From JAEZHK01 sp040768845 (GTDB lineage Bacteria; Bacillota; Clostridia; Christensenellales; Aristaeellaceae), in the NCBI GenBank assembly GCA_040768845.1, contig JAXGME010000003.1:346838-410837 (forward strand): a stretch of DNA of 64,000 nucleotides, written 5' to 3'. The notes under the pieces were generated by a model. That model did not search any database. It was not told the DNA's origin and was given only the letters and a program-made list of their open reading frames with translations. Below, in pieces: positions 33,844 to 42,817 of the stretch; positions within the stretch are counted from its first letter, which is position 1, and each line of letters starts with the position of its first letter. Position numbers and translations under genes: made by a program.

Positions 33844-34680
33844 ATGACCAGTATGTTTACGCAAAAAGTGGCGGCGTGCCTGAGCGGTCTTGTCGTGCTG
33901 GCGCTGGCGCTGCCGATGCTGGCCGGCGCCCAGGCGCCGGAAAAGGCTTCCGAATCCGCCGCGCCCGCGGCGCAGGAAGCCGCGGAGGAACCGGACCAGC
34001 CGGAGCCCTCCGAAAAAGACAATACGGAAATCGATGCGGCCGACGCGACCGGCGCTGCTGACGCGGCCGGAGAAGGCGACGAAGCCGACGCCGCGGATCC
34101 GTCGGTTCCGGCGGAAGCACCGGAGCCAGACGAGGCGGATGCGGACGGCGCGGCCACCGGGGCGCTGGCGCTGCTGCTGGACGGCCAGGATGTGACCGGC
34201 GGCGACGTGAGCCTGAGCTGGGCCGAGGGCGAAGGCGAAGTGCCGACGGCGCTGATTCGCGCGGTCGGCCCGGATGGGCTGAGCGTTTCGCCCGATTATT
34301 TCTCATCCGATCCGGCGGTGGCCGACGTGGACGAAAGCGGCCTTGTGACCGCCACGGGCCTGGGCACGGCCACGGTCATCGCCACCCTCGACGCCCAGAC
34401 GGCGTCCCTGCAGGTGAGCGTGGGCAGGCGGATCGAGCGGGTGGTCATCATCGCGGAGGACTCCGTGTCGCCCGGCCACTCGATCAAGCTGCGCGCCTTC
34501 GACCAGGACGGCAACCGCATCAGCGTGAAGTGGCACGCGTCCCCGGAGCGGCTGGTGGAGATCACGTCCGAAGGCGTGCTGACCGTCCGCCGCGCCGTGG
34601 CGGGGCAGGCGGTGGAGGTCACCGCGGCGGCGGAGGACGGCTCCATGGTCAGCGCCGTCAAGGAGATCCGGATCGAGTAA
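33844..34680 (+). CDS. Secreted protein with two Ig-like (Big_2) domains
   Basis: 278 residues. Signal peptide of about 30 residues ending near AGAQA; an acidic Ala/Glu/Asp/Pro-rich linker (about 31-105); then two bacterial Ig-like modules (FSSDPAVADVDESGLVTATGLGTATVIA, and WHASPERLVEITSEGVLTVRRAVAGQAVEV). No sortase motif or anchor is seen, so it should be released or bound loosely at the surface. Ribosome binding site GGGGAGG. It sits between thrS and rpsB; the role is unknown. Confidence 0.82.
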   Translation: MTSMFTQKVAACLSGLVVLALALPMLAGAQAPEKASESAAPAAQEAAEEPDQPEPSEKDNTEIDAADATGAADAAGEGDEADAADPSVPAEAPEPDEADADGAATGALALLLDGQDVTGGDVSLSWAEGEGEVPTALIRAVGPDGLSVSPDYFSSDPAVADVDESGLVTATGLGTATVIATLDAQTASLQVSVGRRIERVVIIAEDSVSPGHSIKLRAFDQDGNRISVKWHASPERLVEITSEGVLTVRRAVAGQAVEVTAAAEDGSMVSAVKEIRIE

Positions 34681-34702
34681 GCCGCGGTTAACGCAAAATT
34701 AT

Positions 34703-34732
34703 TTGAAAAGAACACCCATTCTGTGGTATACT
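34703..34732 (+). promoter_or_regulatory. SigA promoter for the rpsB operon
   Basis: TTGAAA (34703-34708), 18 bases, TATACT (34727-34732). Confidence 0.75.
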
Positions 34733-34761
34733 AGTTGGGAAAACGCACTTTCGCCGATCTT

Positions 34762-34788
34762 CCCGGCGTTGCCCGAAAGGGTGCCGGG
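34762..34788 (+). promoter_or_regulatory. Stem-loop in the rpsB leader
   Basis: CCCGGC (34762-34767) pairs with GCCGGG (34783-34788), enclosing CCC-GAAA-GGG, a GNRA-capped hairpin in the roughly 95-base leader. It may be part of an S2-binding leader RNA; not verified. Confidence 0.4.
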
Positions 34789-34831
34789 CGGAAATGACGC
34801 GAAAGGTGGAAAAAACAAGGAGGGAACCCCA

Positions 34832-35548
34832 ATGGCAGTCATTTCCATGAAGCAGCTGCTGGAGGCCGGCGTTCACTTCGGCCACCAGACCCGTCGCTGG
34901 AACCCCAAGATGGCGCAGTACATCTTCACCGAGCGCAACGGCATCTACATCATCGACCTGCAGAAGACCGTGCGCAAGATTGACGAGGCCTACCTGTTTG
35001 TGCGCGACCTGGCGCTGGAAGGCAAGTCCCTCCTGTTCGTCGGCACCAAGAAGCAGGCGCAGGAATCCATTGAAACCGAATCCAAGCGCTGCAACATGTT
35101 CTACGTCAACAACCGCTGGCTGGGCGGCACGCTGACCAATTTCAAAACCATCCGCTCCCGGATCGACCGGCTCAACGCCATCGACCAGATGGAAAAGAGC
35201 GGCCAGTTTGAGGTGCTGCCCAAGAAGGAAGTCATCAAGCTCAACGCCGAGCGCGAAAAGCTGGAAAAGAACCTGGGCGGCATCCGCGAGATGAAAAAGC
35301 TCCCCGGCGCGCTGTTTGTGGTCGATCCCCGCAAGGAGCGCATCGCCGTGGCGGAAGCCCGCATCCTGGGCATCCCGATTGTGGGCATCGTGGACACCAA
35401 CTGCGATCCCGACGAGATCGATTACGTCATCCCCGGCAACGACGACGCCATCCGCGCCGTCAAGCTGATCGCGGGCAAGCTGGCCGACGCGGTGCTTGAG
35501 GGCCGTCAGGGCGAGCAGGCCGATCAGGAAGCGCCCGCCGAGGCGTAA
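34832..35548 (+). CDS. rpsB: 30S ribosomal protein S2
   Basis: 238 residues. Family blocks MKQLLEAGVHFGHQTRRWNPKM, YVNNRWLGGTLTNFKTI and ALFVVDPRKERIAVAEA are clear. AAGGAGG precedes the ATG at 34832. First gene of rpsB-tsf. Confidence 0.98.
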   Translation: MAVISMKQLLEAGVHFGHQTRRWNPKMAQYIFTERNGIYIIDLQKTVRKIDEAYLFVRDLALEGKSLLFVGTKKQAQESIETESKRCNMFYVNNRWLGGTLTNFKTIRSRIDRLNAIDQMEKSGQFEVLPKKEVIKLNAEREKLEKNLGGIREMKKLPGALFVVDPRKERIAVAEARILGIPIVGIVDTNCDPDEIDYVIPGNDDAIRAVKLIAGKLADAVLEGRQGEQADQEAPAEA

Positions 35549-35582
35549 CCGCACACTATATTTCATGTCTGGAGGGGTACCC

Positions 35583-36245
35583 ATGGATTTCACCGCAAAG
35601 GACGTCATGGAGCTTCGCGGCCGCACCGGCGCGGGCATGATGGATTGCAAAAAGGCGCTCACCGCCACCGACGGCGATATGGAAAAGGCCATTGACTTCC
35701 TCCGCGAGAAGGGCCTCGCCGCCGCCGCCAAGAAGCAGAGCCGCATCGCCGCCGAGGGCATCGTCGACAGCTACATCCACATGGGCGGCAAGGTGGGCGT
35801 GCTGCTGGAAGTCAACTGCGAGACGGACTTCGTGGCCAAGACCGACGACTTCAAGGAACTGGTGCATGACATCGCGCTGCAGATCGCGGCCTCCGCGCCC
35901 GAGTACGTCAGCCGCGACGAAGTCCGGACCGACCATCTGGACCACGAGAAGGAGATTCTCGCCGCCCAGGCCCGCAACGAGGGCAAGCCGGAGAAGATCA
36001 TCGAGAAGATGGTTGAAGGCCGTGTCGCCAAGTTCTACAAGGAGGTCTGCCTGCTGGAGCAGCCCTTCGTCAAGAACCCGGACATGACCATCGAGCAGCT
36101 GATCAACGAGAAGATCGCCAAGATCGGCGAAAAGATCTCCGTCCGCCGCTTCGTCCGCTACAAGATGGGCGAGGGCCTGGAGAAAAAGGTCAACGACCTG
36201 GCCGCCGAAGTCGCCGAGCAGACCGCGGCGATGGCCAAGAAGTAA
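35583..36245 (+). CDS. tsf: Elongation factor Ts
   Basis: 220 residues. Exchanges GDP for GTP on EF-Tu. N-terminal UBA-like domain with VMELRGRTGAGMMDCKKAL and VLLEVNCETDFVAK, then the coiled-coil and C-terminal module. Ribosome binding site GGAGGGG before ATG 35583. It is shorter than the E. coli protein (283) but normal for many Firmicutes and thermophile short forms. Confidence 0.97.
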   Translation: MDFTAKDVMELRGRTGAGMMDCKKALTATDGDMEKAIDFLREKGLAAAAKKQSRIAAEGIVDSYIHMGGKVGVLLEVNCETDFVAKTDDFKELVHDIALQIAASAPEYVSRDEVRTDHLDHEKEILAAQARNEGKPEKIIEKMVEGRVAKFYKEVCLLEQPFVKNPDMTIEQLINEKIAKIGEKISVRRFVRYKMGEGLEKKVNDLAAEVAEQTAAMAKK

Positions 36246-36252
36246 GACAAAT

Positions 36253-36285
36253 AAAAGGGCTGTCGCACGCGCGGCAGCCCTTTTT
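36253..36285 (+). terminator. Intrinsic terminator after tsf
   Basis: AAAAGGGCTGTCGC (36253-36266) pairs with GCGGCAGCCCTTTTT (36271-36285), T-tract included in the arm. pyrH begins 22 bases later, so some read-through is expected. Confidence 0.85.
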
Positions 36286-36306
36286 CATGCATGAGGAGGG
36301 ACCCCG

Positions 36307-37011
36307 ATGGCCATCTACAAAAGGATCATCCTGAAGCTCTCCGGCGAGGCGCTGGGCGGCGGCACAGGCTGCTTTGACGCGGAGCGCGTGGATGCCGCCG
36401 CCGATGTGATTGCGCGGCTGGCCGGCGCGGGCGTCGAGCCGGGCGTGGTGATCGGCGGCGGCAACATCTGGCGCGGCCGGTTTACCGAGGCCATGAACCC
36501 GGTCAACGCCGACCAGATGGGCATGCTGGCCACCGTCATCAACGCGCTGTGCGTGGAGGACGCGCTCGTCCGCCGCGGTTGCCACGCCCGGACGTTCACC
36601 GCCCAGCAGATGGACCGCTTTGCCCGGCTCTATACCGCCCGGGCTGCGGACGAATGCCTGGCCGCGGGCGGCGTGGCGCTTTTGGCCGGCGGCAGCGGAA
36701 ACCCCTTTTTCACCACCGATACCGCCGCCGCGCTGCGCGCCGCCGAGCTGAAGGCCGACGCGGTGTTCAAGGGCACCACCGTGGACGGCGTCTACGATGC
36801 CGATCCGAGGACAAACCCCGGCGCGAAGCTGATCCGCGACATCACCTACCGGCAGGCCATCGACATGGGCCTTCGGGTCATGGACACCGCCGCCTTCCAG
36901 CTATGCAAGGACAACCGCGTGCCGGTGATCCGCGTGTTTTCCATGGACGACCTGGAAAACGTCCTCCGAGTCGCGGAGGGCGACCCCATGGGCACCATCG
37001 TCCACGGGTGA
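36307..37011 (+). CDS. pyrH: Uridylate kinase
   Basis: 234 residues of the amino-acid-kinase fold: KRIILKLSGEAL at the N-terminus, VIGGGNIWRG, DQMGMLATVINAL and GNPFFTTDTAAALRAAEL. Makes UDP from UMP and ATP. GAGGAGGG precedes the ATG. Normal place between tsf and frr. Confidence 0.97.
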   Translation: MAIYKRIILKLSGEALGGGTGCFDAERVDAAADVIARLAGAGVEPGVVIGGGNIWRGRFTEAMNPVNADQMGMLATVINALCVEDALVRRGCHARTFTAQQMDRFARLYTARAADECLAAGGVALLAGGSGNPFFTTDTAAALRAAELKADAVFKGTTVDGVYDADPRTNPGAKLIRDITYRQAIDMGLRVMDTAAFQLCKDNRVPVIRVFSMDDLENVLRVAEGDPMGTIVHG

Positions 37012-37049
37012 GCATCGCCCAAAGTTCCCGCTTTCGCCGCATTTGGCGC

Positions 37050-37078
37050 TTGCCATTTGTGCCAAAACCCGATACAAT
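37050..37078 (+). promoter_or_regulatory. SigA promoter for the frr-uppS-cdsA-dxr-rseP-ispG-polC run
   Basis: TTGCCA (37050-37055), 17 bases, TACAAT (37073-37078). Confidence 0.7.
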
Positions 37079-37126
37079 AGAGGGCGAGACAGCGGCGCTA
37101 GCGCGCCACGATGGGAGGAGACCAAC

Positions 37127-37684
37127 GTGTACAAGGAAACGGTGAAGGCCGCGTCCGACAAGATGGACAAGACCCTCGCGGTCATTCAAAAGGAGCTTTC
37201 GACGCTGCGCGCGGGCCGCGCGAATCCCAAGATCCTGGATCGGATCCTCGTGGACTACTATGGCACCCCGACCCCGCTCAACCAATTGGGCAACATCACC
37301 TCGCCCGAGCCGCGGCTGCTCGTCATCGCGCCCTGGGAGGCCAAGATGATCCCCACCATCGAAAAGGAGATCCAGAAGTCCGACATCGGCATCAATCCCT
37401 CCAACGATGGCAAGGTGATCCGCCTTCTGGTGCCTGAGCTCACCGAGGAGCGCCGCAAGGACCTGTGCAAGCAGGTGCGCAAGCAGGTGGAGGAGGGCAA
37501 GGTGGCCGTTCGTTCCATCCGCCGTGACGCGATGGAGCACCTCAAAAAGCTCAAGAAGGATTCGCAGATCACCGAGGACGAACAGGCGCTGGGCGAGACC
37601 GATCTGCAAAAGACCACCGACAGCCACATCAAGGATCTGGACAAGGCGGGCGCCGACAAGGAAAAAGAGATCATGAGCGTATGA
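37127..37684 (+). CDS. frr: Ribosome recycling factor
   Basis: 185 residues. Splits post-termination ribosomes with EF-G. Signature LSTLRAGRANPKILDRILVDYYG and the long three-helix bundle (RKDLCKQVRKQVEEGKVAVRSIRRD) are clear. GTG start at 37127 after GGGAGGAG. The stop overlaps the ATG of the next small gene. Confidence 0.97.
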   Translation: MYKETVKAASDKMDKTLAVIQKELSTLRAGRANPKILDRILVDYYGTPTPLNQLGNITSPEPRLLVIAPWEAKMIPTIEKEIQKSDIGINPSNDGKVIRLLVPELTEERRKDLCKQVRKQVEEGKVAVRSIRRDAMEHLKKLKKDSQITEDEQALGETDLQKTTDSHIKDLDKAGADKEKEIMSV

Positions 37685-37863
37685 CGTCCGCATTGGGCCT
37701 GACCCTTGAGGACGCGCTGGCGTCCATCCGGGCGGAGGGCCGGCCGGAACCATGCGTAAAGCGCATCCTGCCGGAGGCGCATCCCGGGGGCACCGAGCGC
37801 GTGGTGCGCGTCCGGCCCGGGGAGATCCTGGTGGCCCGCTTTCCGGACGAGGTAACCCAGTGA
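37681..37863 (+). CDS. 60-residue protein of unknown function, coupled to frr and uppS
   Basis: The ATG overlaps the frr stop (ATGA) and the stop overlaps the uppS GTG (GTGA), so the frame fits exactly between two essential genes. The product begins MTSALGLTLEDALASIRAEG and ends with VVRVRPGEILVARFPDEVTQ, a helix followed by beta strands, with no membrane segment. The exact double overlap and sensible composition make it a real gene. I do not recognise the family and give no function. Confidence 0.75.
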   Translation: MTSALGLTLEDALASIRAEGRPEPCVKRILPEAHPGGTERVVRVRPGEILVARFPDEVTQ

Positions 37864-38627
37864 AGATGATGGAATTTGCTCGCCGCGCCGCCGGGCTTTT
37901 GCGGCCCGGCGGCGCGGCGAATTTGGCCGCGGAACTGCCGCGGAACATGCCCCGCCACGTGGCGTTCATCATGGACGGCAACGGCCGCTGGGCGAAGAAG
38001 CGGGGGCTGCCGCGTTCCGCCGGTCACACCGCGGGCATGGACGCGCTGATCGAAATGGTGCGCGCGTCGGACGACTGGGGCATTGAAGCCGTCAGCGTCT
38101 ACGCCTTCTCCACGGAAAACTGGGGCCGACCGCAGGACGAGGTCAACGCGCTGATGGGCATCCTGGTGAAGTACTTCACCTCCGAAATCGACGAATTGCA
38201 CCGCAAGAACGTCCGGGTTTCGGTGCTGGGAGACCTTTCCGCGCTGCCGGAGCTTCAGCGCGCCACGGTGGAAAGCGCCGTGGGCCGTACGGCAGGCAAT
38301 ACGGGCCTTCGGTTCAACATCGCCCTCAACTACGGCGGCCGCGCGGAATTGACCCGCGCCGCCCGGAACCTGGCGGCGCTGGGCCTGAAGCCGGAGGAAA
38401 TTGACGAGGCCGCCTTTGAGGGGCAGCTCTACACCGCCGGCATGCCGGACGTGGATCTTCTGATCCGCACCAGCGGCGAAATGCGGCTTTCCAATTTTTT
38501 GCCCTGGCAGACCGCGTACGCCGAGATCATCTTCAATCCCGTTCTCTGGCCGGACTACACGCGCGAGGAATACCTTCGGGATCTCGCCCGCTACGCCGCC
38601 CGGGACAGGCGATTTGGAAAGGTGTAG
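37860..38627 (+). CDS. uppS: Undecaprenyl diphosphate synthase (cis-prenyltransferase)
   Basis: 255 residues. Builds C55 carrier lipid from FPP and IPP for wall synthesis. HVAFIMDGNGRWA with the catalytic Asp, the region AFSTENWGRP and the C-terminal DLLIRTSGEMRLSNFLPWQ are conserved. The start is GTG 37860 with GAGG 8 bases upstream, overlapping the previous stop; ATGs at 37866 and 37869 are alternatives. Supplies the substrate recycled by UppP. Confidence 0.95.
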   Translation: MKMMEFARRAAGLLRPGGAANLAAELPRNMPRHVAFIMDGNGRWAKKRGLPRSAGHTAGMDALIEMVRASDDWGIEAVSVYAFSTENWGRPQDEVNALMGILVKYFTSEIDELHRKNVRVSVLGDLSALPELQRATVESAVGRTAGNTGLRFNIALNYGGRAELTRAARNLAALGLKPEEIDEAAFEGQLYTAGMPDVDLLIRTSGEMRLSNFLPWQTAYAEIIFNPVLWPDYTREEYLRDLARYAARDRRFGKV

Positions 38628-38636
38628 TCGCATTTG

Positions 38637-39506
38637 ATGGAAGCAGCCGAGAGCAGCAAAATCACCAACATGATCCGCCGCAGGATCACGGGCATCGTGA
38701 TCGCGGTGGTCATGGTCGTGCTCTGGTTTTTTCAGGGCTGGCCGATGCGCGTGGGGCTGGTGGCGCTGATGGTGATGGCCATGTGGGAGATGTACGGCGC
38801 CTTTGTCGTGCGCGGCGCCAAGCCCATCCGCTGGGTGGGCATGGCCTACGCGCTTCTGGCGCTGCCCGTATACCTCCGGCTGGGCGTCTCCGCGCTGACG
38901 CCGCTGACGACGCTTTTTTGCATGCTGGCGCTGGCCGGCGTGATCTTCCGGGGCCGGATCGATTTTGATTCCGCCGTGGCGACGCTGTTTCCGCTGTTCT
39001 ATCCGGGCATGCTGATTACGATGCTCTTTCCGCTGCAGGATCTGAAGCCGGTGCTGGTGGCCCGGGTGGCCACGGCGCTGATGCTGCTGATCCCGCTGAT
39101 GACGGACCTGTTCGCCTACGAGTTTGGCACCCGCTTCGGCCGGCGCAAGCTCTCGCCCGCCCTCAGCCCCAACAAGAGCGTGGAGGGCTCGGTGGCGGGG
39201 GTGTTGGCGGCGATGGCCTTCGCCGTGGCGGTGCCCTGGGGCGCGCGGCTGATGACGACCCATATCCGGGTTCTCGCGCCCTATGCCGCGGCCCTTCCGC
39301 CGCTGTGGGCGTTTGCGCTGTTGGGGCTGGTGGGCTCCGTCGCCGCCCAGATCGGCGATCTGACGGCGTCGATGGTCAAGCGCTACTGCGGCATCAAGGA
39401 CTACGGCGCGATTTTTCCCGGCCACGGCGGCATGCTGGACCGAATGGACAGCGTGCTGTTCTCCGGCGTGGTTCTTTACGTATTTTTCACGTATACAGCG
39501 GGGTGA
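38637..39506 (+). CDS. cdsA: Phosphatidate cytidylyltransferase
   Basis: About 289 residues, seven or eight membrane segments. Makes CDP-diacylglycerol from phosphatidate and CTP. The signature is in the last third: SPNKSVEGSVAGV and GDLTASMVKRYCGIKDYGAIFPGHGGMLDRMDS. ATG 38637 is chosen; the TTG just before it (38634) is an alternative. Confidence 0.94.
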   Translation: MEAAESSKITNMIRRRITGIVIAVVMVVLWFFQGWPMRVGLVALMVMAMWEMYGAFVVRGAKPIRWVGMAYALLALPVYLRLGVSALTPLTTLFCMLALAGVIFRGRIDFDSAVATLFPLFYPGMLITMLFPLQDLKPVLVARVATALMLLIPLMTDLFAYEFGTRFGRRKLSPALSPNKSVEGSVAGVLAAMAFAVAVPWGARLMTTHIRVLAPYAAALPPLWAFALLGLVGSVAAQIGDLTASMVKRYCGIKDYGAIFPGHGGMLDRMDSVLFSGVVLYVFFTYTAG

Positions 39507-39510
39507 TTGT

Positions 39511-40656
39511 TTGCGGACACTTGCGGTACTGGGCGCGACCGGCTCGATCGGGCGGCAGGCGCTCGACCTGATCCGGCGGCATTCCGGTCACTTCAAGGCG
39601 TCGGTTCTGACGGCAAACCGGAACCATGAGGCGCTCTACGACATGGTGCGCGCGTTCCGCCCGGCGGCGGCTGGCCTGGTGGTGCAGCCCGAGTCGCTCC
39701 CGGAGGACGTGCGTTTTTGCGACTGGTACTTTGGCGAGGACTGCTCCGAGCGGGCGCTTCGCGCCCACAGGCCGGACGACTGCCTGGCGGCGGTGGTGGG
39801 CATCGCGGGTCTCGGCGCGGTCATGACGGCCCTTGACGAATGCGAACGGGTGCTTCTGGCCAACAAGGAGGCGCTGGTCACCGCGGGGGATTTGGTGATG
39901 GCGCGGGCGCGGGCGCTGAATAAGCCCATCCTGCCGGTGGACAGCGAGCACAGCGCGATCTTCCAGTGCCTCGAAGGGGCCAACGGCAACAGGCCCCGGC
40001 GGCTGATCCTCACCGCGTCGGGCGGGCCGTTTCGCACCTGGACCGCCGAGGCGATCCAAAGCGCCTCCGTGGCCGACGCGCTGGGGCACCCCACCTGGCG
40101 CATGGGCGAAAAAATCACCGTGGACAGCGCCACCATGATGAACAAGGGGCTTGAGGTCATCGAGGCGCACCACCTGTTCGGGATTCCGGAGGCGGCCCTC
40201 GATGTGGTGATCCACCCCCAGAGCGTCATACACTCGATGGTGGAGTTTTCCGACGGCGCGATCCTGGCGCAGATGGGCGCGCCCGACATGCGCGGGCCCA
40301 TCGGCTACGCGCTGGGCTACCCCGCGCGGCTGCCCTACGGCGCCAAACCGCTGGATTTTGCCCGGCTGAGCCTCACCTTTGAGGCCCCCGACGAGGCGCG
40401 GTTTCCCTGCCTGCGCCTGGCGCGGGCGGCGCTGCGCGAGGGCGGAAGCGCGCCCGTGGTGCTGAACGGAGCCAACGAGGCGGCGGTGGGCGCCTTCCTT
40501 GAAGGCGCGGTTCCCTTCGGCGACATCGCGCGTTTGGTGGAAGACGCGCTTCAAACGGTGCCCGGCGGGGTAATTGATTCTTTAGAGGCCGTGCGCGCGG
40601 CCGACCGCGCGGCGCGCGCCTGTGTCTTTGACGCGCTGAAGGCGCGGGGAAGGTAA
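39511..40656 (+). CDS. dxr: 1-deoxy-D-xylulose 5-phosphate reductoisomerase
   Basis: 381 residues. Second step of the MEP isoprenoid pathway (DXP to MEP with NADPH). NADPH motif GATGSIGRQAL near the N-terminus; metal and substrate motifs PVDSEHSAIFQCL, ASGGPFR and MNKGLEVIEAHHLFG are present. The start is TTG at 39511, 4 bases after cdsA. With ispG in the same run and uppS upstream it links isoprenoid supply to carrier-lipid synthesis. Confidence 0.96.
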   Translation: MRTLAVLGATGSIGRQALDLIRRHSGHFKASVLTANRNHEALYDMVRAFRPAAAGLVVQPESLPEDVRFCDWYFGEDCSERALRAHRPDDCLAAVVGIAGLGAVMTALDECERVLLANKEALVTAGDLVMARARALNKPILPVDSEHSAIFQCLEGANGNRPRRLILTASGGPFRTWTAEAIQSASVADALGHPTWRMGEKITVDSATMMNKGLEVIEAHHLFGIPEAALDVVIHPQSVIHSMVEFSDGAILAQMGAPDMRGPIGYALGYPARLPYGAKPLDFARLSLTFEAPDEARFPCLRLARAALREGGSAPVVLNGANEAAVGAFLEGAVPFGDIARLVEDALQTVPGGVIDSLEAVRAADRAARACVFDALKARGR

Positions 40657-40667
40657 AGGAGCTATTC

Positions 40668-41711
40668 ATGTCCGGTATATTGTATTTTGTGGTTGCGCTG
40701 ATGGTGTTCGGGCTGATCGTATTCGCCCACGAGCTGGGGCACTACCTGGTGGCCCGCGCGTCGGGCATCCGCGTATTGGAGTTCGCCGTCGGCTTCGGGC
40801 CCAAGCTGGTCAAGTGGCGCAGAAAGGACATCGATTATTCGCTGCGCCTTCTGCCGCTGGGCGGGTACTGCAAGTTTGAGGGGGAGGACGAATCCACCGG
40901 CGATCCGCGGGCGTTTACCAACGCGCCCGTGTGGAAGCGTTTTTTGACCATCTTCGCCGGCCCCGCGATGAACTTCGTGCTGGCGTACCTGGCGGTGGCG
41001 GTGTTTCTCATGGCGGTGGGCGTGAGCTTTGCGCTGCCGGTGGTGCACGACATTACCTCCGGCATGCCCGCGGAAAACTCCGGGCTGATGGCGGGGGACG
41101 TGATCACCGCGGTGGACGGCGAACCCATTGAGCGGAGCGAGGCGGGCGCGGCAAAGCTCGTTGCGCTGATCGGCGAAAGCCAGCCCGACGAGGCCGTGAC
41201 GCTGACGGTGGACCGCGGCGGGCAGACCGTTGCCGTTTCCGTCGCGCCCCAAGAGACGTCGGCCGGCGGCAAGATCGGCATCACGCTGGGCGCGGAAACC
41301 CGGCGCTATTCGCCGGGCGAGGCGCTCGCGATTTCCGGGGGCCGGGTCTACGACATCACGCGCCTGATGGTGGACAGCCTGAAGAACCTGATCTTCCGCG
41401 GCGAGGGCGTCGAGGACGCCATGGGCCCGGTGGGGATCATCAGCTTCATGACCGAGGAGATCAGCCGGGATTTTGAAACCGTGCTCAACCTGATTGTCAT
41501 CATCTCGCTGAACGTGGGGCTGATCAACCTTCTGCCCCTTCCGGCGCTGGACGGCGGGCGGCTGGTATTTCTCCTGGTGGAGGCCGTGCGCCGCAAGCCC
41601 ATAAAGCCGGAGTATGAGGGCTGGGTGCACGCGGCGGGGTTTGTGCTGCTGCTGGGCCTTCTGGTGGTGCTCACCTATCAGGACATCATGCGAAAGGTGA
41701 CCGGCGGATGA
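40668..41711 (+). CDS. rseP: Site-2 zinc metalloprotease RseP/RasP
   Basis: 347 residues. Intramembrane protease cleaving anti-sigma factors and signal-peptide remnants. HELGH (21-25) is the zinc motif in the first membrane helix, one PDZ domain lies in the middle (DITSGMPAENSGLMAGDVI), and NLLPLPALDGGR is the LDG motif with the third ligand. AAAGGAG precedes the ATG. Confidence 0.95.
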   Translation: MSGILYFVVALMVFGLIVFAHELGHYLVARASGIRVLEFAVGFGPKLVKWRRKDIDYSLRLLPLGGYCKFEGEDESTGDPRAFTNAPVWKRFLTIFAGPAMNFVLAYLAVAVFLMAVGVSFALPVVHDITSGMPAENSGLMAGDVITAVDGEPIERSEAGAAKLVALIGESQPDEAVTLTVDRGGQTVAVSVAPQETSAGGKIGITLGAETRRYSPGEALAISGGRVYDITRLMVDSLKNLIFRGEGVEDAMGPVGIISFMTEEISRDFETVLNLIVIISLNVGLINLLPLPALDGGRLVFLLVEAVRRKPIKPEYEGWVHAAGFVLLLGLLVVLTYQDIMRKVTGG

Positions 41712-41739
41712 CCGCCGGGCATGCCGGGGGCGGCGCGGT

Positions 41740-42801
41740 ATGACCAGGCGCGTCATGGTGGGGCGCGTGCCGCTGGGCGGCGGCGCGCCGGTTTCCATTC
41801 AGTCGATGACCAATACCGACACCCGGGACGTCCCGGCCACGCTGGCACAGATTGAGCGGCTCCACGCGGCGGGCTGCGACATCGTGCGCGTTTCGGTGTA
41901 CGACGAGGCCTGCGCCCGGGCGGTGAAGGCGCTGGCGGATTCAAGCCCCGTGCCGCTGGTGGCCGACATCCACTTTGATTACCGCCTGGCGATTGCCGCC
42001 GTGGAAAACGGCATTGCCAAGGTGCGCATCAATCCGGGCAACATCGGCCGCCGTGAAAAGGTGCAAAAGCTGGCGGACTGCCTGAAGGCGCACCGCGTGC
42101 CCGTCCGGGTGGGCGTCAACGCCGGGTCGCTGGAGCGGGAGCTTCTGCAAAAGTACGGCGGGCCCACGGCCGAGGCGCTGGCGGAGAGCGCCCTTTCGCA
42201 GGCCCGGATGCTGGAGGACATGGGCGTGGGCGACATTGTGCTGTCGCTGAAGGCATCGTCCGTTCACACCACGGTCAGCGCCTGCCGCCTGGCCGCGGCC
42301 GCCTGCGATTATCCGCTGCACCTGGGCGTCACCGAGGCGGGCACCCCGGAGGCGGGCACGGTCAAGTCCGCCGTGGGCATCGGAAGCCTTCTTCTGGACG
42401 GCATCGGCAACACCATCCGCGTGTCGCTGTCCGGGCCGCCGGAAAATGAGATCCCCGTGTGCCTGGACATCCTTCGGGCGGTGGGTGCGCGGGACGGGGG
42501 CGTGGAGGTGATCTCCTGCCCAACTTGCGGGCGCACGATGATCGACGTGGCCGGCATCGCCGACCGGGTGCGCCGGGAGATGCGGGGCGTGAAGGCGCCG
42601 CTCAAGGTGGCGGTGATGGGCTGCGTGGTCAACGGCCCCGGCGAGGCGCGGGAGGCCGACATCGGCATCGCCGGCGGCCGGGACGGCGGCGCGCTGTTCG
42701 CGAAGGGCAAGCCCGCCCGCAAGGTGACGGGCGACCTGGCCGAGGCCCTGCTGGCGGAGATCCGCCGGCATCTTGACGAGAGGGCCGGAAAAAAAGATTG
42801 A
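41740..42801 (+). CDS. ispG: 4-hydroxy-3-methylbut-2-enyl diphosphate synthase
   Basis: 353 residues. Iron-sulfur enzyme of the MEP pathway converting MEcPP to HMBPP. TIM-barrel part: SIQSMTNTDTRD, PLVADIHFDYRLA and RINPGNIG. The [4Fe-4S] ligands are in SCPTCGRT and GCVVNGPGEA. Length normal for the short bacterial form. Confidence 0.96.
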   Translation: MTRRVMVGRVPLGGGAPVSIQSMTNTDTRDVPATLAQIERLHAAGCDIVRVSVYDEACARAVKALADSSPVPLVADIHFDYRLAIAAVENGIAKVRINPGNIGRREKVQKLADCLKAHRVPVRVGVNAGSLERELLQKYGGPTAEALAESALSQARMLEDMGVGDIVLSLKASSVHTTVSACRLAAAACDYPLHLGVTEAGTPEAGTVKSAVGIGSLLLDGIGNTIRVSLSGPPENEIPVCLDILRAVGARDGGVEVISCPTCGRTMIDVAGIADRVRREMRGVKAPLKVAVMGCVVNGPGEAREADIGIAGGRDGGALFAKGKPARKVTGDLAEALLAEIRRHLDERAGKKD

Positions 42802-42817
42802 ACGGGATTCCATACAA

